DNA of 64,000 nucleotides, from the NCBI RefSeq assembly GCF_000014285.2, contig NC_008343.2:186001-250000 (forward strand), written 5' to 3'. Shown here in pieces: positions 52,903 to 62,969 of the stretch. The notes below the pieces were generated by a model. That model was not told the DNA's origin. It saw only the letters and a list, made by a program, of their open reading frames with translations, and made no database searches. Made by a program: the position numbers and the translations under genes. Position 1 is the stretch's first letter, and every line of letters begins with the position of its first letter. The DNA is from Granulibacter bethesdensis CGDNIH1. GTDB taxonomy: Bacteria > Pseudomonadota > Alphaproteobacteria > Acetobacterales > Acetobacteraceae.

Positions 52903-55182
52903 GTGACCGATCATCCTTCATCGCCGTTTCCTCCTGCTGCTGCGTCTGTCCCGTCTGAGGGGGGGGAGGCATATCTGGCGCGCCTGAACCCCGAACAGCG
53001 GGCGGCGGTGGAGACGATTGATGGGCCGCTGCTGGTGCTGGCCGGGGCGGGCACGGGCAAGACACGGGTGCTGACCACCCGCTTTGCCCATATTCTGAAA
53101 AGCGGGCGTGCTTTTCCCAATCAGGTTCTGGCCGTCACCTTCACCAACAAGGCTGCCCGGGAAATGCGGGAGAGGGTCGGGGCGATCCTCGGCGAGAAGG
53201 TGGAGGGGCTGTGGCTCGGCACATTCCATGCGCTCTGCGCCCGTATGCTGCGGCGGCATGCGGAGTATGTCGGCCTCTCCTCGAATTTCTCGATTCTCGA
53301 CAGTGATGACCAGATGCGCCTGCTTAAGCAGGTGGCGGAGACGTTTCGGGTCGATACCAAACGATGGCCGCTGCCCGGCCTGATGGCCGCCATCCAGCGC
53401 TGGAAAGATCGTGGCCTGACGCCCGAGCGTGTGACCCCGGCTGAGGATACGGATTATGCCTCCGGCCATGCTGTCGCGATCTATCGGGCCTATCAGGAGC
53501 GACTGCGGGCACTCAATGCGGCTGATTTCGGTGATCTGCTGCTTTTCATGACGGAAATTCTCCGCTCCCGGCCGGAAGTGCTGAGCCAGTATCATCGGGC
53601 TTTCCGTTACATTCTGGTCGATGAGTATCAGGATACGAATCTGGTCCAGTATCTCTGGCTGCGTCTGCTGGCGCAGGGAAGGCAGAACGGGGACCAGAAC
53701 ATCTGCTGCGTCGGGGATGACGATCAGAGCATCTATTCCTGGCGCGGGGCGGAGGTGGAAAACATCCTACGCTTCGAAAAGGATTTCCCCGGCGCGCATG
53801 TGGTGCGGCTGGAGAGTAATTATCGCTCGACCGCCCCCATTCTTGGCGCTGCGGCCGGGCTGATTGCGCATAATGAAGGGCGGCTCGGCAAAACGCTGCG
53901 TCCTGGCCGGGCCAATGCGGAAGGTGAGAAGGTCGATGTCATCTCTCTGTGGGATTCCGATGAGGAAGCCCGCATGGTGGGGGATCGCATCGAAACGGCG
54001 CGTCGTAACCGTCACCCGTTATCGGAGATCGCGGTGCTGGTCAGGGCCGGCTTTCAGACCCGCTCCTTCGAGGAAAGGCTGATTACCCTGGGCGTGCCCT
54101 ATCGTGTCATTGGTGGGTTGAGGTTCTATGAGCGGGCCGAAATTCGCGATGCGATCGCTTATGCGCGGTTATTGGCCCAACCTTCCGATGATCTGGCGTT
54201 CGAGCGGATCGTGAATGTGCCGCGTCGTGGCGTGGGAGAGGTCGCGTTGCGTGGCCTGCATGAACGGGCCAGGGCTGATTCTGTCCCGCTGCTGGAAGCC
54301 GCTTCACGGCAACTGGCCGATGGTAAATTGCGCGGGAAAGTGAAAGAGGGCATCGCTGCCTTCCTGCAGGGTCTGGAGAGTTGGCGGCGCATGCTGGGCA
54401 GCGAAGGCCATGTCGCCACCATGGCCACCATGCTGGATGAGAGCGGCTACACGGAGATGTGGAAGCAGGATAAATCACCCGAGGCGCCGGGCCGGCTGGA
54501 AAATCTCAAGGAATTGCTGCGGGCCATGGCCGAGTTCGATGCTCTGCCCGGTTTTCTCGATCACGTCTCGCTGGTGATGGAGAATGAACAGGATGCGGGC
54601 GACGACAAGGTCAGTCTGATGAGCCTGCACGCCGCCAAGGGACTGGAATTCGACATGGTTTTCCTGCCGGGTTGGGAGGAAGGCCTGTTTCCCCATCAAC
54701 GGGCGCTGGATGAAGGCGGCCTGAAAAGCCTGGAGGAGGAGCGGCGGCTGGCCTATGTGGGCCTCACGCGCGCGCGACAAAAAGCCGTGATCAGCCATGC
54801 CGCCAACCGGCGCATTTACGCCAACTGGCAGAGCGCCATTCCCAGCCGCTTTATCGAGGAACTGCCGCCGGACTGCATCCAGTCGCAGGGGTCGGCAGTG
54901 ATGGAGCGGGAGCAGCGGTTGCGGGGTGGATTCGGCGCTGGCGTTCAGTTCCCGATGCTGGCGACCCGTCATGCACCCCGGGCGGCAGCACCACGGGTGC
55001 GGGAAGCATGGGAACAGCCGGGCCGGGCATCTCAGGCAGGGCGGTTTTCGGTCGGCAGCCGGGTTTTTCATGACAAATTCGGCTATGGAACCGTGACGGC
55101 GGTGATTGATGACCGTCTGGACGTGACATTCGACAAGGCAGGCACGAAACGCATTCTCGACAGTTTCGTGGAACCGCGATGA
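52903..55182 (+). CDS. uvrD: UvrD/PcrA-type superfamily 1 DNA helicase
   Basis: 759-residue 3'-5' helicase for nucleotide-excision and mismatch repair. GTG at 52903 is used. Motif I AGAGTGKT (about 47-54), motif Ia TFTNKAAREM, motif II VDEYQD (about 240-245), motif III GDDDQSIYSWRGA, motif IV ESNYRS, motif V LMSLHAAKGLEFDMVFLPG (split), motif VI YVGLTRARQK. The C-terminal Tudor-like domain FSVGSRVFHDKFGYGTV to the end matches the RNA-polymerase-binding domain of PcrA. It could equally be called pcrA. The next gene starts 13 bases later. Confidence 0.95.
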   Translation: MTDHPSSPFPPAAASVPSEGGEAYLARLNPEQRAAVETIDGPLLVLAGAGTGKTRVLTTRFAHILKSGRAFPNQVLAVTFTNKAAREMRERVGAILGEKVEGLWLGTFHALCARMLRRHAEYVGLSSNFSILDSDDQMRLLKQVAETFRVDTKRWPLPGLMAAIQRWKDRGLTPERVTPAEDTDYASGHAVAIYRAYQERLRALNAADFGDLLLFMTEILRSRPEVLSQYHRAFRYILVDEYQDTNLVQYLWLRLLAQGRQNGDQNICCVGDDDQSIYSWRGAEVENILRFEKDFPGAHVVRLESNYRSTAPILGAAAGLIAHNEGRLGKTLRPGRANAEGEKVDVISLWDSDEEARMVGDRIETARRNRHPLSEIAVLVRAGFQTRSFEERLITLGVPYRVIGGLRFYERAEIRDAIAYARLLAQPSDDLAFERIVNVPRRGVGEVALRGLHERARADSVPLLEAASRQLADGKLRGKVKEGIAAFLQGLESWRRMLGSEGHVATMATMLDESGYTEMWKQDKSPEAPGRLENLKELLRAMAEFDALPGFLDHVSLVMENEQDAGDDKVSLMSLHAAKGLEFDMVFLPGWEEGLFPHQRALDEGGLKSLEEERRLAYVGLTRARQKAVISHAANRRIYANWQSAIPSRFIEELPPDCIQSQGSAVMEREQRLRGGFGAGVQFPMLATRHAPRAAAPRVREAWEQPGRASQAGRFSVGSRVFHDKFGYGTVTAVIDDRLDVTFDKAGTKRILDSFVEPR

Positions 55183-55195
55183 GGAAGACAGATCA

Positions 55196-56122
55196 ATGAG
55201 CCGCCATGCCACCGCTCTGGAGACGGTGCGCGTCATCGTTCCCGATGAAGCCGTCTACGCTTATGAAGCGGCGTTTCAGACCGTGTGCGGCAATGTCGGT
55301 CTCTGGCTGGATGAGGATACCGGCCTCTGGCATATCGAGGGGGTCAGGGAGCGTGGCACACCGGGCCTCGATCAGGCTCTGGCGCTGGCCCGCCTTGCCA
55401 GCGGTACGGATGCGGAGATCATCCGCACCGAAACGCCTGCCGATGGCTGGCTTGCCCGCACCTATGAATCATTCCCCGAACAGCTCGTAGGTCGCCGTTT
55501 TGCGGTGCGCGGCACACATCTGAATGGCCCCGATACGCCGGGCCGGATCACGTTGCGTCTGGATGCGGGGGTTGCGTTCGGCTCTGGCGAGCATGGCTCG
55601 ACCCGTGGCTGTCTGCTGGCGTTGGAGCAACTGGCTGCAAAAGCCTCGCCAAAGCGGCGGGTGATTGATCTGGGAACAGGCTCCGGCATTCTTGCCATGG
55701 CGGCGGCACGGCTGATCAAGCCGCATCCGGTGCGGGTGATGGCGGCGGATATCGAACCATGGTCGGTACGTACCGCACAGCAGAATGCAGTGCTGAACCG
55801 GGTATCAAGGCAGCTCGACTGTCTTGTCTCGGATGGATGGAAGCGACGTCCGATCCGGGCCAGGGCACCTTATGATCTGATTTTTGCCAATATTCTGGCG
55901 CGCCCGCTCTGTGGTATGGCCTATCCTCTGGCGCAGTCTCTGGAACCGGGTGGGCATGTGATTCTGGCCGGATTGCTGGCAACCCAGATGCGGATGGTGT
56001 TGGCAGCCTATCGCCGCCAGGGGCTGGTGCTGTGGAAAGCGATTCCGCAGGGACACTGGATGACGCTGATCCTGCACAAGCGTCCGGTGGCCTCTTTGGA
56101 AAAAGCGGTCTCTGCGGCATAA
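55196..56122 (+). CDS. prmA: Ribosomal protein L11 methyltransferase
   Basis: 308-residue SAM-dependent enzyme that trimethylates L11. The N-terminal half binds L11; the catalytic half begins at GVAFGSGEHGSTRGCLLALE and includes SAM motif VIDLGTGSGILAMAAARL (about 156-174) and the NPPY-equivalent segment YDLIFANILARPL (about 222-234). It sits closely after uvrD. The C-terminal tail of about 20 residues is a little longer than average. Confidence 0.93.
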   Translation: MSRHATALETVRVIVPDEAVYAYEAAFQTVCGNVGLWLDEDTGLWHIEGVRERGTPGLDQALALARLASGTDAEIIRTETPADGWLARTYESFPEQLVGRRFAVRGTHLNGPDTPGRITLRLDAGVAFGSGEHGSTRGCLLALEQLAAKASPKRRVIDLGTGSGILAMAAARLIKPHPVRVMAADIEPWSVRTAQQNAVLNRVSRQLDCLVSDGWKRRPIRARAPYDLIFANILARPLCGMAYPLAQSLEPGGHVILAGLLATQMRMVLAAYRRQGLVLWKAIPQGHWMTLILHKRPVASLEKAVSAA

Positions 56123-56161
56123 TTCAAGACGCCTATCATCATCAAAGAAGAGACGTGCTGA

Positions 56162-57652
56162 ATGCTTCTTCCTCTTCCGACTGACAGAAAACGTGCTGCG
56201 GTCGTTGATCTGGGGTCCAATTCGGTCCGCCTCGTGGTGTTTGAGGGGCAGTCACGGAATCCGTTACCGATTTTCAACGAAAAAGCGGTGCTCCGGCTCG
56301 GGCGCGGATTGCAGACCACAGGACGTCTGAACGATGAAGGGGTCGGGCAGGCGCTGGTTGTCATGGCGCGGTATTACGCGCTGGCCCGCGCGATGCATGC
56401 CGATCCGTTCGAAGTATTGGCGACTGCCGCGGTAAGGGATGCCGAAAACGGTCCTGATTTTGTAGCGGCACTGGAACGGATCATGCCGGGCGTGCCGATT
56501 CTGGTGCTGTCAGGGCATGAAGAAGCCGCGCTGTCGGCACAGGGTGTGCTGTGCGGTATGCCGCAGGCAAGAGGTATTCTGGCCGATATTGGTGGTGGCT
56601 CGCTGGAAGTCGTACGGCTGGATGGGGGGCAGGCCCAAGATGCCGCTACCCTGCGGCTTGGGGTCATCCGGCTGGCGGATCGTGCCGGGGGCGATCCGGC
56701 CAAGGCGCGGACACTGGTCGATACTGACCTTGCTTCCGTACCGTGGCTGGGGCAGGAGCCGGGCCAGGATCTGCTGCTGGTGGGCGGGGCATGGCGCGCA
56801 ATGGCGCGTATCCATATGGCTCAAACCGGTTATCCGCTGAATATGGTGCACCATTACACGATCAGCCGGGATGAGGCGCGGGATCTGACCGGTGTCATCG
56901 CTTCCGCCAGTCCGAAAGGGCTGGAGCGGCTTCCTGCCGTTCCGCGCCGCCGCATGGAAGATCTGCCCTATGCGGCTCTGGTACTGCGTCGGTTGCTGCG
57001 CGCTACCGGCTGCCGTCGTGTTGTATTCTCTGCCAATGGACTGCGCGAGGGCTGGTATATGCGCATGATCCCGCCGGAGATCGCCGCACGTGATCCATTG
57101 CGGGCGGTCGCCGAGGAAGATGCGCGGCTTTATAGCCGTGATCCTGCTCTGCCTGGCCGTCTGTGCGCCTGGACGGATGGATTATTCCCCGATGAGACCG
57201 AGGAACAAAGGCGCCTGCGCGAAGCCTGCTGTCTGATGTCCGATATCGGGCATCACGATCACCCGGAATTCAGGGCAGAGCAGGCGTTTCATTATCTGCT
57301 GCGTCAGCCGGGCAGCGGCCTCGATCATCATGGCCGGGCTTTTCTGGGTTTGACGATTGCCATGCGATATGAGGCCGATCCGGCTTCCCCCTGGCTGCTG
57401 CCGGCGCGTTTGCTGCTGGATAGTGCTGCCGCACTTCGGGCAGACATTTTGGGGCATGCCCTTCGGCTGGCCTATACATTATCCGGTGGCACGCCGGCGC
57501 TGCTGGCACTGGCGGGTCTGGACGCCCGGGATGGAGCACTGGAACTGCGGCTGCATCGCGGTGGGGGTGTTTTTGCCGGTGAAAGCGTGGTGCGCAGGCT
57601 GGAGCAACTGGCCCAGATCATGGGCCTGCGACCTATGATTACGGAGGGGTAA
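56162..57652 (+). CDS. ppx: Ppx/GppA family exopolyphosphatase
   Basis: 496-residue actin/Hsp70-like fold enzyme degrading polyphosphate, or pppGpp in some members. N-terminal phosphate loop AAVVDLGSNSVRLVVFEG, second ATPase-like loop ADIGGGSLEVVRL (about 140-152), and the EEAALSAQGV segment; C-terminal helical HD-like region (about 300-490). Length corresponds to the longer, C-terminally extended members. Whether it prefers polyP or pppGpp cannot be decided. It precedes a convergent RNase D gene with a 17-base gap. Confidence 0.9.
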   Translation: MLLPLPTDRKRAAVVDLGSNSVRLVVFEGQSRNPLPIFNEKAVLRLGRGLQTTGRLNDEGVGQALVVMARYYALARAMHADPFEVLATAAVRDAENGPDFVAALERIMPGVPILVLSGHEEAALSAQGVLCGMPQARGILADIGGGSLEVVRLDGGQAQDAATLRLGVIRLADRAGGDPAKARTLVDTDLASVPWLGQEPGQDLLLVGGAWRAMARIHMAQTGYPLNMVHHYTISRDEARDLTGVIASASPKGLERLPAVPRRRMEDLPYAALVLRRLLRATGCRRVVFSANGLREGWYMRMIPPEIAARDPLRAVAEEDARLYSRDPALPGRLCAWTDGLFPDETEEQRRLREACCLMSDIGHHDHPEFRAEQAFHYLLRQPGSGLDHHGRAFLGLTIAMRYEADPASPWLLPARLLLDSAAALRADILGHALRLAYTLSGGTPALLALAGLDARDGALELRLHRGGGVFAGESVVRRLEQLAQIMGLRPMITEG

Positions 57653-57669
57653 GCGACTGGGCTGTCTGG

Positions 57670-58857
57670 TCAGCCTGTGGTGATCAGTTTGATCTGTTTC
57701 CCATCCACCCCAAGACAGATCTCCCCATTTTTCAGGGCGAGAGCATCCTGACCGAAGACATCCCGCCTCCATCCGGTCAAAGCGGGCACGTCTGGTTCCG
57801 CCTCGGTCGCCAGCCGGTCCAGATCCTCCGAGGAAGCCAGCAGTTTCGGAGCGACGTTATGCTGTTCGCTTTTGGCCGCCAGCAGCACTTTCAGCAATGA
57901 AACGAGAGCGGGAGAAGGGCGCGCCCCACTCTCCCGGCTGCGTGGAATCGCGGGAAGATCAGCGTCGGGCAGGCCCCTGGCCTCGGCAATGGCCGCCAGC
58001 AGGGTGGCGCCTGACCGGCCTTCCGCAAAGCCGCGCCCGACTCCACGGGCCTGCGCCAGAGACTCTGCATCGGCAGGGGAGGTCGCGGCGATTTCCAGCA
58101 GGCTTTCATCCTTGATCAGACGCTGCCGTGGAATGTTCAGGCGCTGTGCCTCAACCTCACGCCATGCACAGATAGCCCGCAGCAACCCCAGATAGCGCCG
58201 GTTATTGGTGCGGGGGCGCAGCCTTTCCCACATCGTGACCGGATCGGTGCGATAGGTTGCGGGATCGTTCAGCACCGCCATTTCCTCGGACACCCAGGCC
58301 AGACGGCCTTCTTTTTCCAGCCGGTCACGGAGGGTCTCATACACGCCACGCAGATGGGTGACGTCGGCGGCGGCATAGTCGATCTGGGCCTGAGACAGGG
58401 GACGGCGGGACCAGTCACTGAACCGGTGTGCCTTGTCGATATGTCCTCCGGTCAGGGAGGAAACGAGCGTGTCATAGCCGACCTGATCGCCAAACCCCGC
58501 CACCATGGCGGCGACCTGTGTGTCGAACATCGGTTGCGGGATGGAGCCGAAGCGCAGCAGGAAAATTTCAATATCCTGCCGGCAGGCATGAAACACTTTG
58601 ATCACCGCCGGATCAGCCAGCAATTCTCCCACCGGGGCGAGGTCCAGTTCCGGTGCCAGCGTATCGATCACGGCGACGCAATCCGCCCCGCCAAGCTGCA
58701 CGACGCAAAGTTCCGGCCAGTATGTGCGTTCTCGCATGAACTCGGTATCAATGGTGACGTATGGCTCCCTGCGCAGCGTCGTGCATAACGCTGCGAGGTC
58801 TTCGCTTTTTGTAATCAAGGTGGGGCTGGGAAATCTGGAGCGGGACTGGCGGGACAT
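57670..58857 (-). CDS. rnd: Ribonuclease D
   Basis: 395-residue 3'-5' exoribonuclease for tRNA 3'-end maturation. ATG 58857 gives the standard length; a frame to 58959 would overlap the divergent transporter. DEDDy residues: Asp/Glu in TIDTEFMRERTYWPEL, Asp in VFHACRQDIEIF, and Tyr/Asp in YAAADVTHLRGVY. Two HRDC-like helical domains follow (about 210-290 and 300-385). Convergent with ppx, divergent from the CorA-like gene. Confidence 0.95.
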   Translation of the reverse strand: MSRQSRSRFPSPTLITKSEDLAALCTTLRREPYVTIDTEFMRERTYWPELCVVQLGGADCVAVIDTLAPELDLAPVGELLADPAVIKVFHACRQDIEIFLLRFGSIPQPMFDTQVAAMVAGFGDQVGYDTLVSSLTGGHIDKAHRFSDWSRRPLSQAQIDYAAADVTHLRGVYETLRDRLEKEGRLAWVSEEMAVLNDPATYRTDPVTMWERLRPRTNNRRYLGLLRAICAWREVEAQRLNIPRQRLIKDESLLEIAATSPADAESLAQARGVGRGFAEGRSGATLLAAIAEARGLPDADLPAIPRSRESGARPSPALVSLLKVLLAAKSEQHNVAPKLLASSEDLDRLATEAEPDVPALTGWRRDVFGQDALALKNGEICLGVDGKQIKLITTG

Positions 58858-58957
58858 AGGGCTGCTTTTATACCCGTGTGTGCGGGGGCGGAAGGACCAA
58901 TGGCGTGATTGATGAGCCGGAATACGATGGAACTGAGAGGCTGGAAGGCATGCTGCC

Positions 58958-59938
58958 ATGTTGAGGGTATTCCCGGCGGCCCATGAGGCGGAAGACCAGG
59001 CGGGACATATTGCCCCTGACTGTTTGGCGCAGGCTGGCTGGATTGATCTGCATAATCCGACGGAAGAGGAAATCCGTCTGGTGTCTCAGGAAACCGGGCA
59101 GTCTATTCCTTCACGTCAGGCGCTGGAGGAGATTGAAAATTCCAGCCGTCTGCGCCTGCATGAGGAAACCCTGTATCTCAGCATGCCGCTGGTCAGCCGG
59201 TCGAGTGAGGAACCGGTCATAGGACCGTTGGGTATGGTGGTGAACCGGGAGCGCCTGATCACGATCCGGTTTCAGGAAGCGCAGGTTTTTGATCGACTGC
59301 ATGAAGCGCTCGCGGCCAGACAGGCGGGCGGCAGTTCCGGTTTCCGCTTGATGGTCGCCCTGATCGAGGCGCTGGTTGATCGGCTGGCCGATGTGCTGGA
59401 AATGACGGCGACCGATATTGATCGTGTCTCCGGCACAATTTTCAGGGAAAGCCGTCAGACGTCCCGCAGGCCGGCCCGTGCGGATCGTATGTTGCAGGCA
59501 TCTCTGCGCAGGATCGGCCAGCTGGGCGACAGGCTGGGCAAGATTCGCGACACTTTGCTTGGGGTAGGGCGGATTGTGCCCTATGTGATCACGAACGCGC
59601 AGGACTGGTTGTCGGACACGCTCACGGCACGTTTGGAGTCGCTGAAAGCCGATATCGCATCTCTGAACGACTATGAGAATCATCTGAACATGAAGCTCAA
59701 TTTCCTGCTCGATGCGACACTCGGGTTTATTAATATCGAGCAGAGCGGGATCGTGAAGGTGCTGACGATCGTGTCGGTCGCTGGTATCCCGCCAGTGCTG
59801 ATTGCCGGCATTTATGGGATGAATTTCAAGCTGATGCCGGAGCTGGACTGGCATTACGGCTATCCGATGAGTCTCGGGCTGATGGTGCTGAGTATCCTGC
59901 TGACGATAGCGTGGTTCCGGATACGGGGATGGTTCTGA
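58958..59938 (+). CDS. CorA/ZntB-family divalent-cation transporter
   Basis: 326-residue pentameric channel-like transporter. The large N-terminal cytoplasmic domain and long helix end in two C-terminal membrane helices (about 262-283 and 298-320). The first is followed by the signature YGMNF at about 287-291, with an acidic MPELDW loop in place of the CorA MPE loop, as expected for the ZntB/CorA family. Mg, Zn or Ni may be the ion; the family name is not decisive. The promoter is in the 100-base gap to the divergent rnd gene. Confidence 0.88.
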   Translation: MLRVFPAAHEAEDQAGHIAPDCLAQAGWIDLHNPTEEEIRLVSQETGQSIPSRQALEEIENSSRLRLHEETLYLSMPLVSRSSEEPVIGPLGMVVNRERLITIRFQEAQVFDRLHEALAARQAGGSSGFRLMVALIEALVDRLADVLEMTATDIDRVSGTIFRESRQTSRRPARADRMLQASLRRIGQLGDRLGKIRDTLLGVGRIVPYVITNAQDWLSDTLTARLESLKADIASLNDYENHLNMKLNFLLDATLGFINIEQSGIVKVLTIVSVAGIPPVLIAGIYGMNFKLMPELDWHYGYPMSLGLMVLSILLTIAWFRIRGWF

Positions 59939-60080
59939 AGCGGTTTTTCGCGGCATTATGGGCTTTGCCTGATGGCGGCCATCGGCTACTCAGTCGCGCC
60001 CCGGCTTTTTCGGGGATTGCCTGAAAAGATGTGCCGCTTCCGCCTGGCCGGCGGAGGTGGACGCCGCGAGGATTGACCCG

Positions 60081-61868
60081 ATGCACGCCTATCGCAGCCA
60101 TGATTGTGGCGCCCTGCGCGCCGCCGATACCGGAACGGAAGCCCGTCTGTCCGGCTGGATTCACAGCAAGCGCGATCATGGCGGTCTGCTGTTCATTGAT
60201 CTGCGTGATCATTACGGCTTGACGCAGTGTGTGTTCGCCTCCGGCACTGACATATTCGCGACGGTTGAAAAGTTGCGCCCCGAAAGCGTCATCACCGTGA
60301 CCGGGCAGGTTGTTGCACGTGAAACAGGGACGGTGAACCCGAAACTGCCGACCGGTGAGATCGAACTCCGGGTAACTGCGCTGGATGTTCAGTCCTCGGC
60401 CGAGGTGCTGCCTCTGCAGGTGGCGGGCACTGAATCCTATCCCGATGAATTGCGGCTGAAATACCGCTATATCGACCTGCGGCGGGAGCGCGTGCATCGG
60501 AACATGATGCTGCGTGCCCAGGTCATCGCCAGCCTGCGTCGCCGTATGATTGAGCAGGGCTTTACCGAATTTCAGACCCCGATCCTGACGGCATCCTCCC
60601 CTGAAGGTGCGCGCGACTTTCTGGTGCCGGCCCGTCTGCATCCGGGCAAGTTCTACGCGTTGCCGCAGGCGCCGCAACAATTCAAGCAGCTGGCGATGGT
60701 AGCGGGCTTTGATCGCTATTTTCAGATCGCCCCCTGTTTCCGTGATGAGGCCAGCCGCGCTGACCGTTCCCCCGGTGAATTCTATCAGCTCGATTTCGAG
60801 ATGAGCTTCGCCACGCAGGAAGACGTGTTTGCTGCACTGGAACCGGTGATGGCGCAGGTGTTCGAGGAGTTCTCCAACGGTCGTGAGGTGACCAAGCCGC
60901 CTTTCCCGCGCATTCCCTATGAAACCGCGATGCTGGAATACGGCTCCGACAAGCCGGACCTGCGCAATCCGCTGCGGATCACCGATGTGACGGCTCAGTT
61001 CGACGGTTCCGGTTTCGGGCTGTTTGCCAAGATCGCGGCTTCGGGCGGGATCGTCCGTGCTATTCCGGCACCGGGCGCTGCTGGAAACCCGCGCAGCTTC
61101 TTCGACAAGCTGAATGATTGGGCGCGTGCGGAAGGGGCCGGTGGCCTCGGCTACATCATTTTCGATGCGGAGGGTCCGAAAGGCCCCATTGCCCGCAATC
61201 TGGAGCCGGAGCGTGCGGAAGCCATCCGTCAGGCTTGCGGATTGCAGGCGGGAGATGCGGTGTTCTTTGCGGCAGGACAAAAGCTGGAAGCGGCCAAATT
61301 CGCGGGCGCCGTCCGGACACGGCTGGGTCAGGAGCTGAACCTGATCGCTCAGAACGAGTTCCGCTTCTGCTGGATCATCGACTTCCCGATGTATGAGTTG
61401 AACGAGGAAACCGGCCAGATCGATTTCAGTCATAACCCGTTCAGCATGCCGCAGGGTGGGCTGGATGCGCTCGACAATCAGGATCCGCTGACGATCAAGG
61501 CGTATCAGTACGACATCGTGTGCAACGGGATTGAGCTTTCATCGGGGGCTATTCGTAACCATCGTCCCGATCTGATGATCCGTGCGTTTGAGATCGCGGG
61601 CTATCCGGCCAGCGAGGTGGAGGCACGGTTCGGCGGCATGCTGAATGCGTTTCGCTACGGCGCACCCCCACACGGTGGTGCCGCGCCGGGCATTGACCGC
61701 ATGGTGATGTTACTGGCGGATGAGCCGAATATCCGCGAGGTGATCCTGTTCCCGCTCAATCAGCAAGGCGAGGATCTGATGATGGGTGCCCCGGCCGAGG
61801 TCGAGCCTGCCCGTTTGAAAGAACTGTCCTTACGGATCGAGAAACCGCCTGTGGTTAAAAAGGGGTAA
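60081..61868 (+). CDS. aspS: Aspartyl-tRNA synthetase
   Basis: 595-residue class II synthetase charging tRNA with Asp (many alphaproteobacterial forms are non-discriminating and also charge tRNA-Asn). ATG at 60081 has GAGGA about ten bases upstream; a GTG at 60057 would extend it. Domains: OB-fold anticodon binding (about 1-110), catalytic core with motif 2 [11 protein letters not shown] and motif 3 [13 protein letters not shown] near 560, and the bacterial GAD insertion (about 290-410). Normal length, intact. The 142 bases upstream are gene-free. Confidence 0.97.
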   Translation: MHAYRSHDCGALRAADTGTEARLSGWIHSKRDHGGLLFIDLRDHYGLTQCVFASGTDIFATVEKLRPESVITVTGQVVARETGTVNPKLPTGEIELRVTALDVQSSAEVLPLQVAGTESYPDELRLKYRYIDLRRERVHRNMMLRAQVIASLRRRMIEQGFTEFQTPILTASSPEGARDFLVPARLHPGKFYALPQAPQQFKQLAMVAGFDRYFQIAPCFRDEASRADRSPGEFYQLDFEMSFATQEDVFAALEPVMAQVFEEFSNGREVTKPPFPRIPYETAMLEYGSDKPDLRNPLRITDVTAQFDGSGFGLFAKIAASGGIVRAIPAPGAAGNPRSFFDKLNDWARAEGAGGLGYIIFDAEGPKGPIARNLEPERAEAIRQACGLQAGDAVFFAAGQKLEAAKFAGAVRTRLGQELNLIAQNEFRFCWIIDFPMYELNEETGQIDFSHNPFSMPQGGLDALDNQDPLTIKAYQYDIVCNGIELSSGAIRNHRPDLMIRAFEIAGYPASEVEARFGGMLNAFRYGAPPHGGAAPGIDRMVMLLADEPNIREVILFPLNQQGEDLMMGAPAEVEPARLKELSLRIEKPPVVKKG

Positions 61869-61925
61869 TATCGGCCTTCCCCTCTGCCTGAGCAGCATTT
61901 TCCGCTCTGGCGGGGGTTGGCGAGC

Positions 61926-62957
61926 ATGGGGGGAGGCTCTTATCCTTCCCGCATGGCACGTATCCGCGATTTTCTTGTTCCTTCTCGTATCCATGTAGAT
62001 CAAGGGACCGGGTCTATCCGGGAAGCGCCCTCAATCACGCGCTTTTCTCTGGCGCTGGCCGGGTTGATGCTCGGCGGGGTCAGCAGCGTCTCACTCTCCG
62101 TCCTCCCTGCCTTGGCAGCCGGCGGAGAGCATGCAACAGAAAAACCTGCTTCTCACGATATCGTGCAGGTGGCCCAGTCCGCCTCCTCCATGACGTCAAC
62201 AGCCCGCCCGGATCAGGCGCAGATTCTCAAGATTGCCTCCGGGATGGCGGCGCATCGCATCCATTACGATCTGACGCTGGATGGTACGCCGACCGGGGAT
62301 GTAATTGGCGCTCGCGGTGGTATGGATTACGAGGTCATTGATGCCTGTGACGGCTGGGCCACACGGCAGCGTCTGGAGATGACCATTTCCAATCGGGATG
62401 GTCAGGATATCCAGATGGTTTCGGATTACACCACCTGGGAATCCAAAGACGGCACCCGCATGCGCTTTCACATGCGACAGACGACTGATACCGCCGTGTC
62501 GCAGGAAACGGCGGGTGAAGCCTCTATGGATGGTTTCGGCCACAGCGGGACGATCCGTTACGATCTGCCGCGTCCGATGACCAAGCCGATCCAGGCCGGT
62601 ACGTTCTTCCCGATGATGCATACGGCGGCATTGTTGGCCGCAGCGGAGGACGGGATCAAATTTTCGGCCCTGCCCCTGTTTGATGGAACATCGGCGGATG
62701 GCGTGCAGGATACATTTGTCGTAGCGCTCGACTGGAAAAAATCGGTTCCGGTCAAGATTGACCTGCTGAAGGACATGCCGAGCGCCAAAGTGCTGGTGTC
62801 GTTCTTCGACACCGACAAGGCGAGGATAGAGCCTGCTTATCAGGCCGGTATGCGATACTGGCTGAATGGCGTGGCGGATGATCTCACCATGAATTTCGGC
62901 GATTTCAAGCTGAAGGGCGGCATCGCATCCTTCAAGTCACTCCCGCATAAATGCTGA
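61926..62957 (+). CDS. EipB-like envelope integrity protein (DUF1849)
   Basis: About 343 residues, start at 61926 or, with a better signal peptide, 61953. An N-terminal signal (hydrophobic segment ending LPALAAGG) directs it to the periplasm. The body fits the alphaproteobacterial DUF1849 family: MAAHRIHYDLTLDGTPTGDV, then GGMDYEVIDACDGWATRQRLE and SDYTTWESKDGTRMRF (given in parts). EipB in Brucella is a beta-spiral protein with one disulfide; here Cys in DACDGW and the very last residue Cys in SLPHKC match that pair. Role in envelope integrity is known from Brucella and inferred here. Confidence 0.88.
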   Translation: MGGGSYPSRMARIRDFLVPSRIHVDQGTGSIREAPSITRFSLALAGLMLGGVSSVSLSVLPALAAGGEHATEKPASHDIVQVAQSASSMTSTARPDQAQILKIASGMAAHRIHYDLTLDGTPTGDVIGARGGMDYEVIDACDGWATRQRLEMTISNRDGQDIQMVSDYTTWESKDGTRMRFHMRQTTDTAVSQETAGEASMDGFGHSGTIRYDLPRPMTKPIQAGTFFPMMHTAALLAAAEDGIKFSALPLFDGTSADGVQDTFVVALDWKKSVPVKIDLLKDMPSAKVLVSFFDTDKARIEPAYQAGMRYWLNGVADDLTMNFGDFKLKGGIASFKSLPHKC

Positions 62958-62969
62958 TTTGTCCATCGC

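Noticed and set aside
59826-61433. 535-codon open frame on the minus strand opposite aspS
   Set aside because: It is the complement of a clearly coding synthetase gene, is rich in Arg/Gln/His as shadow frames are in this genome, and shows no domain pattern.
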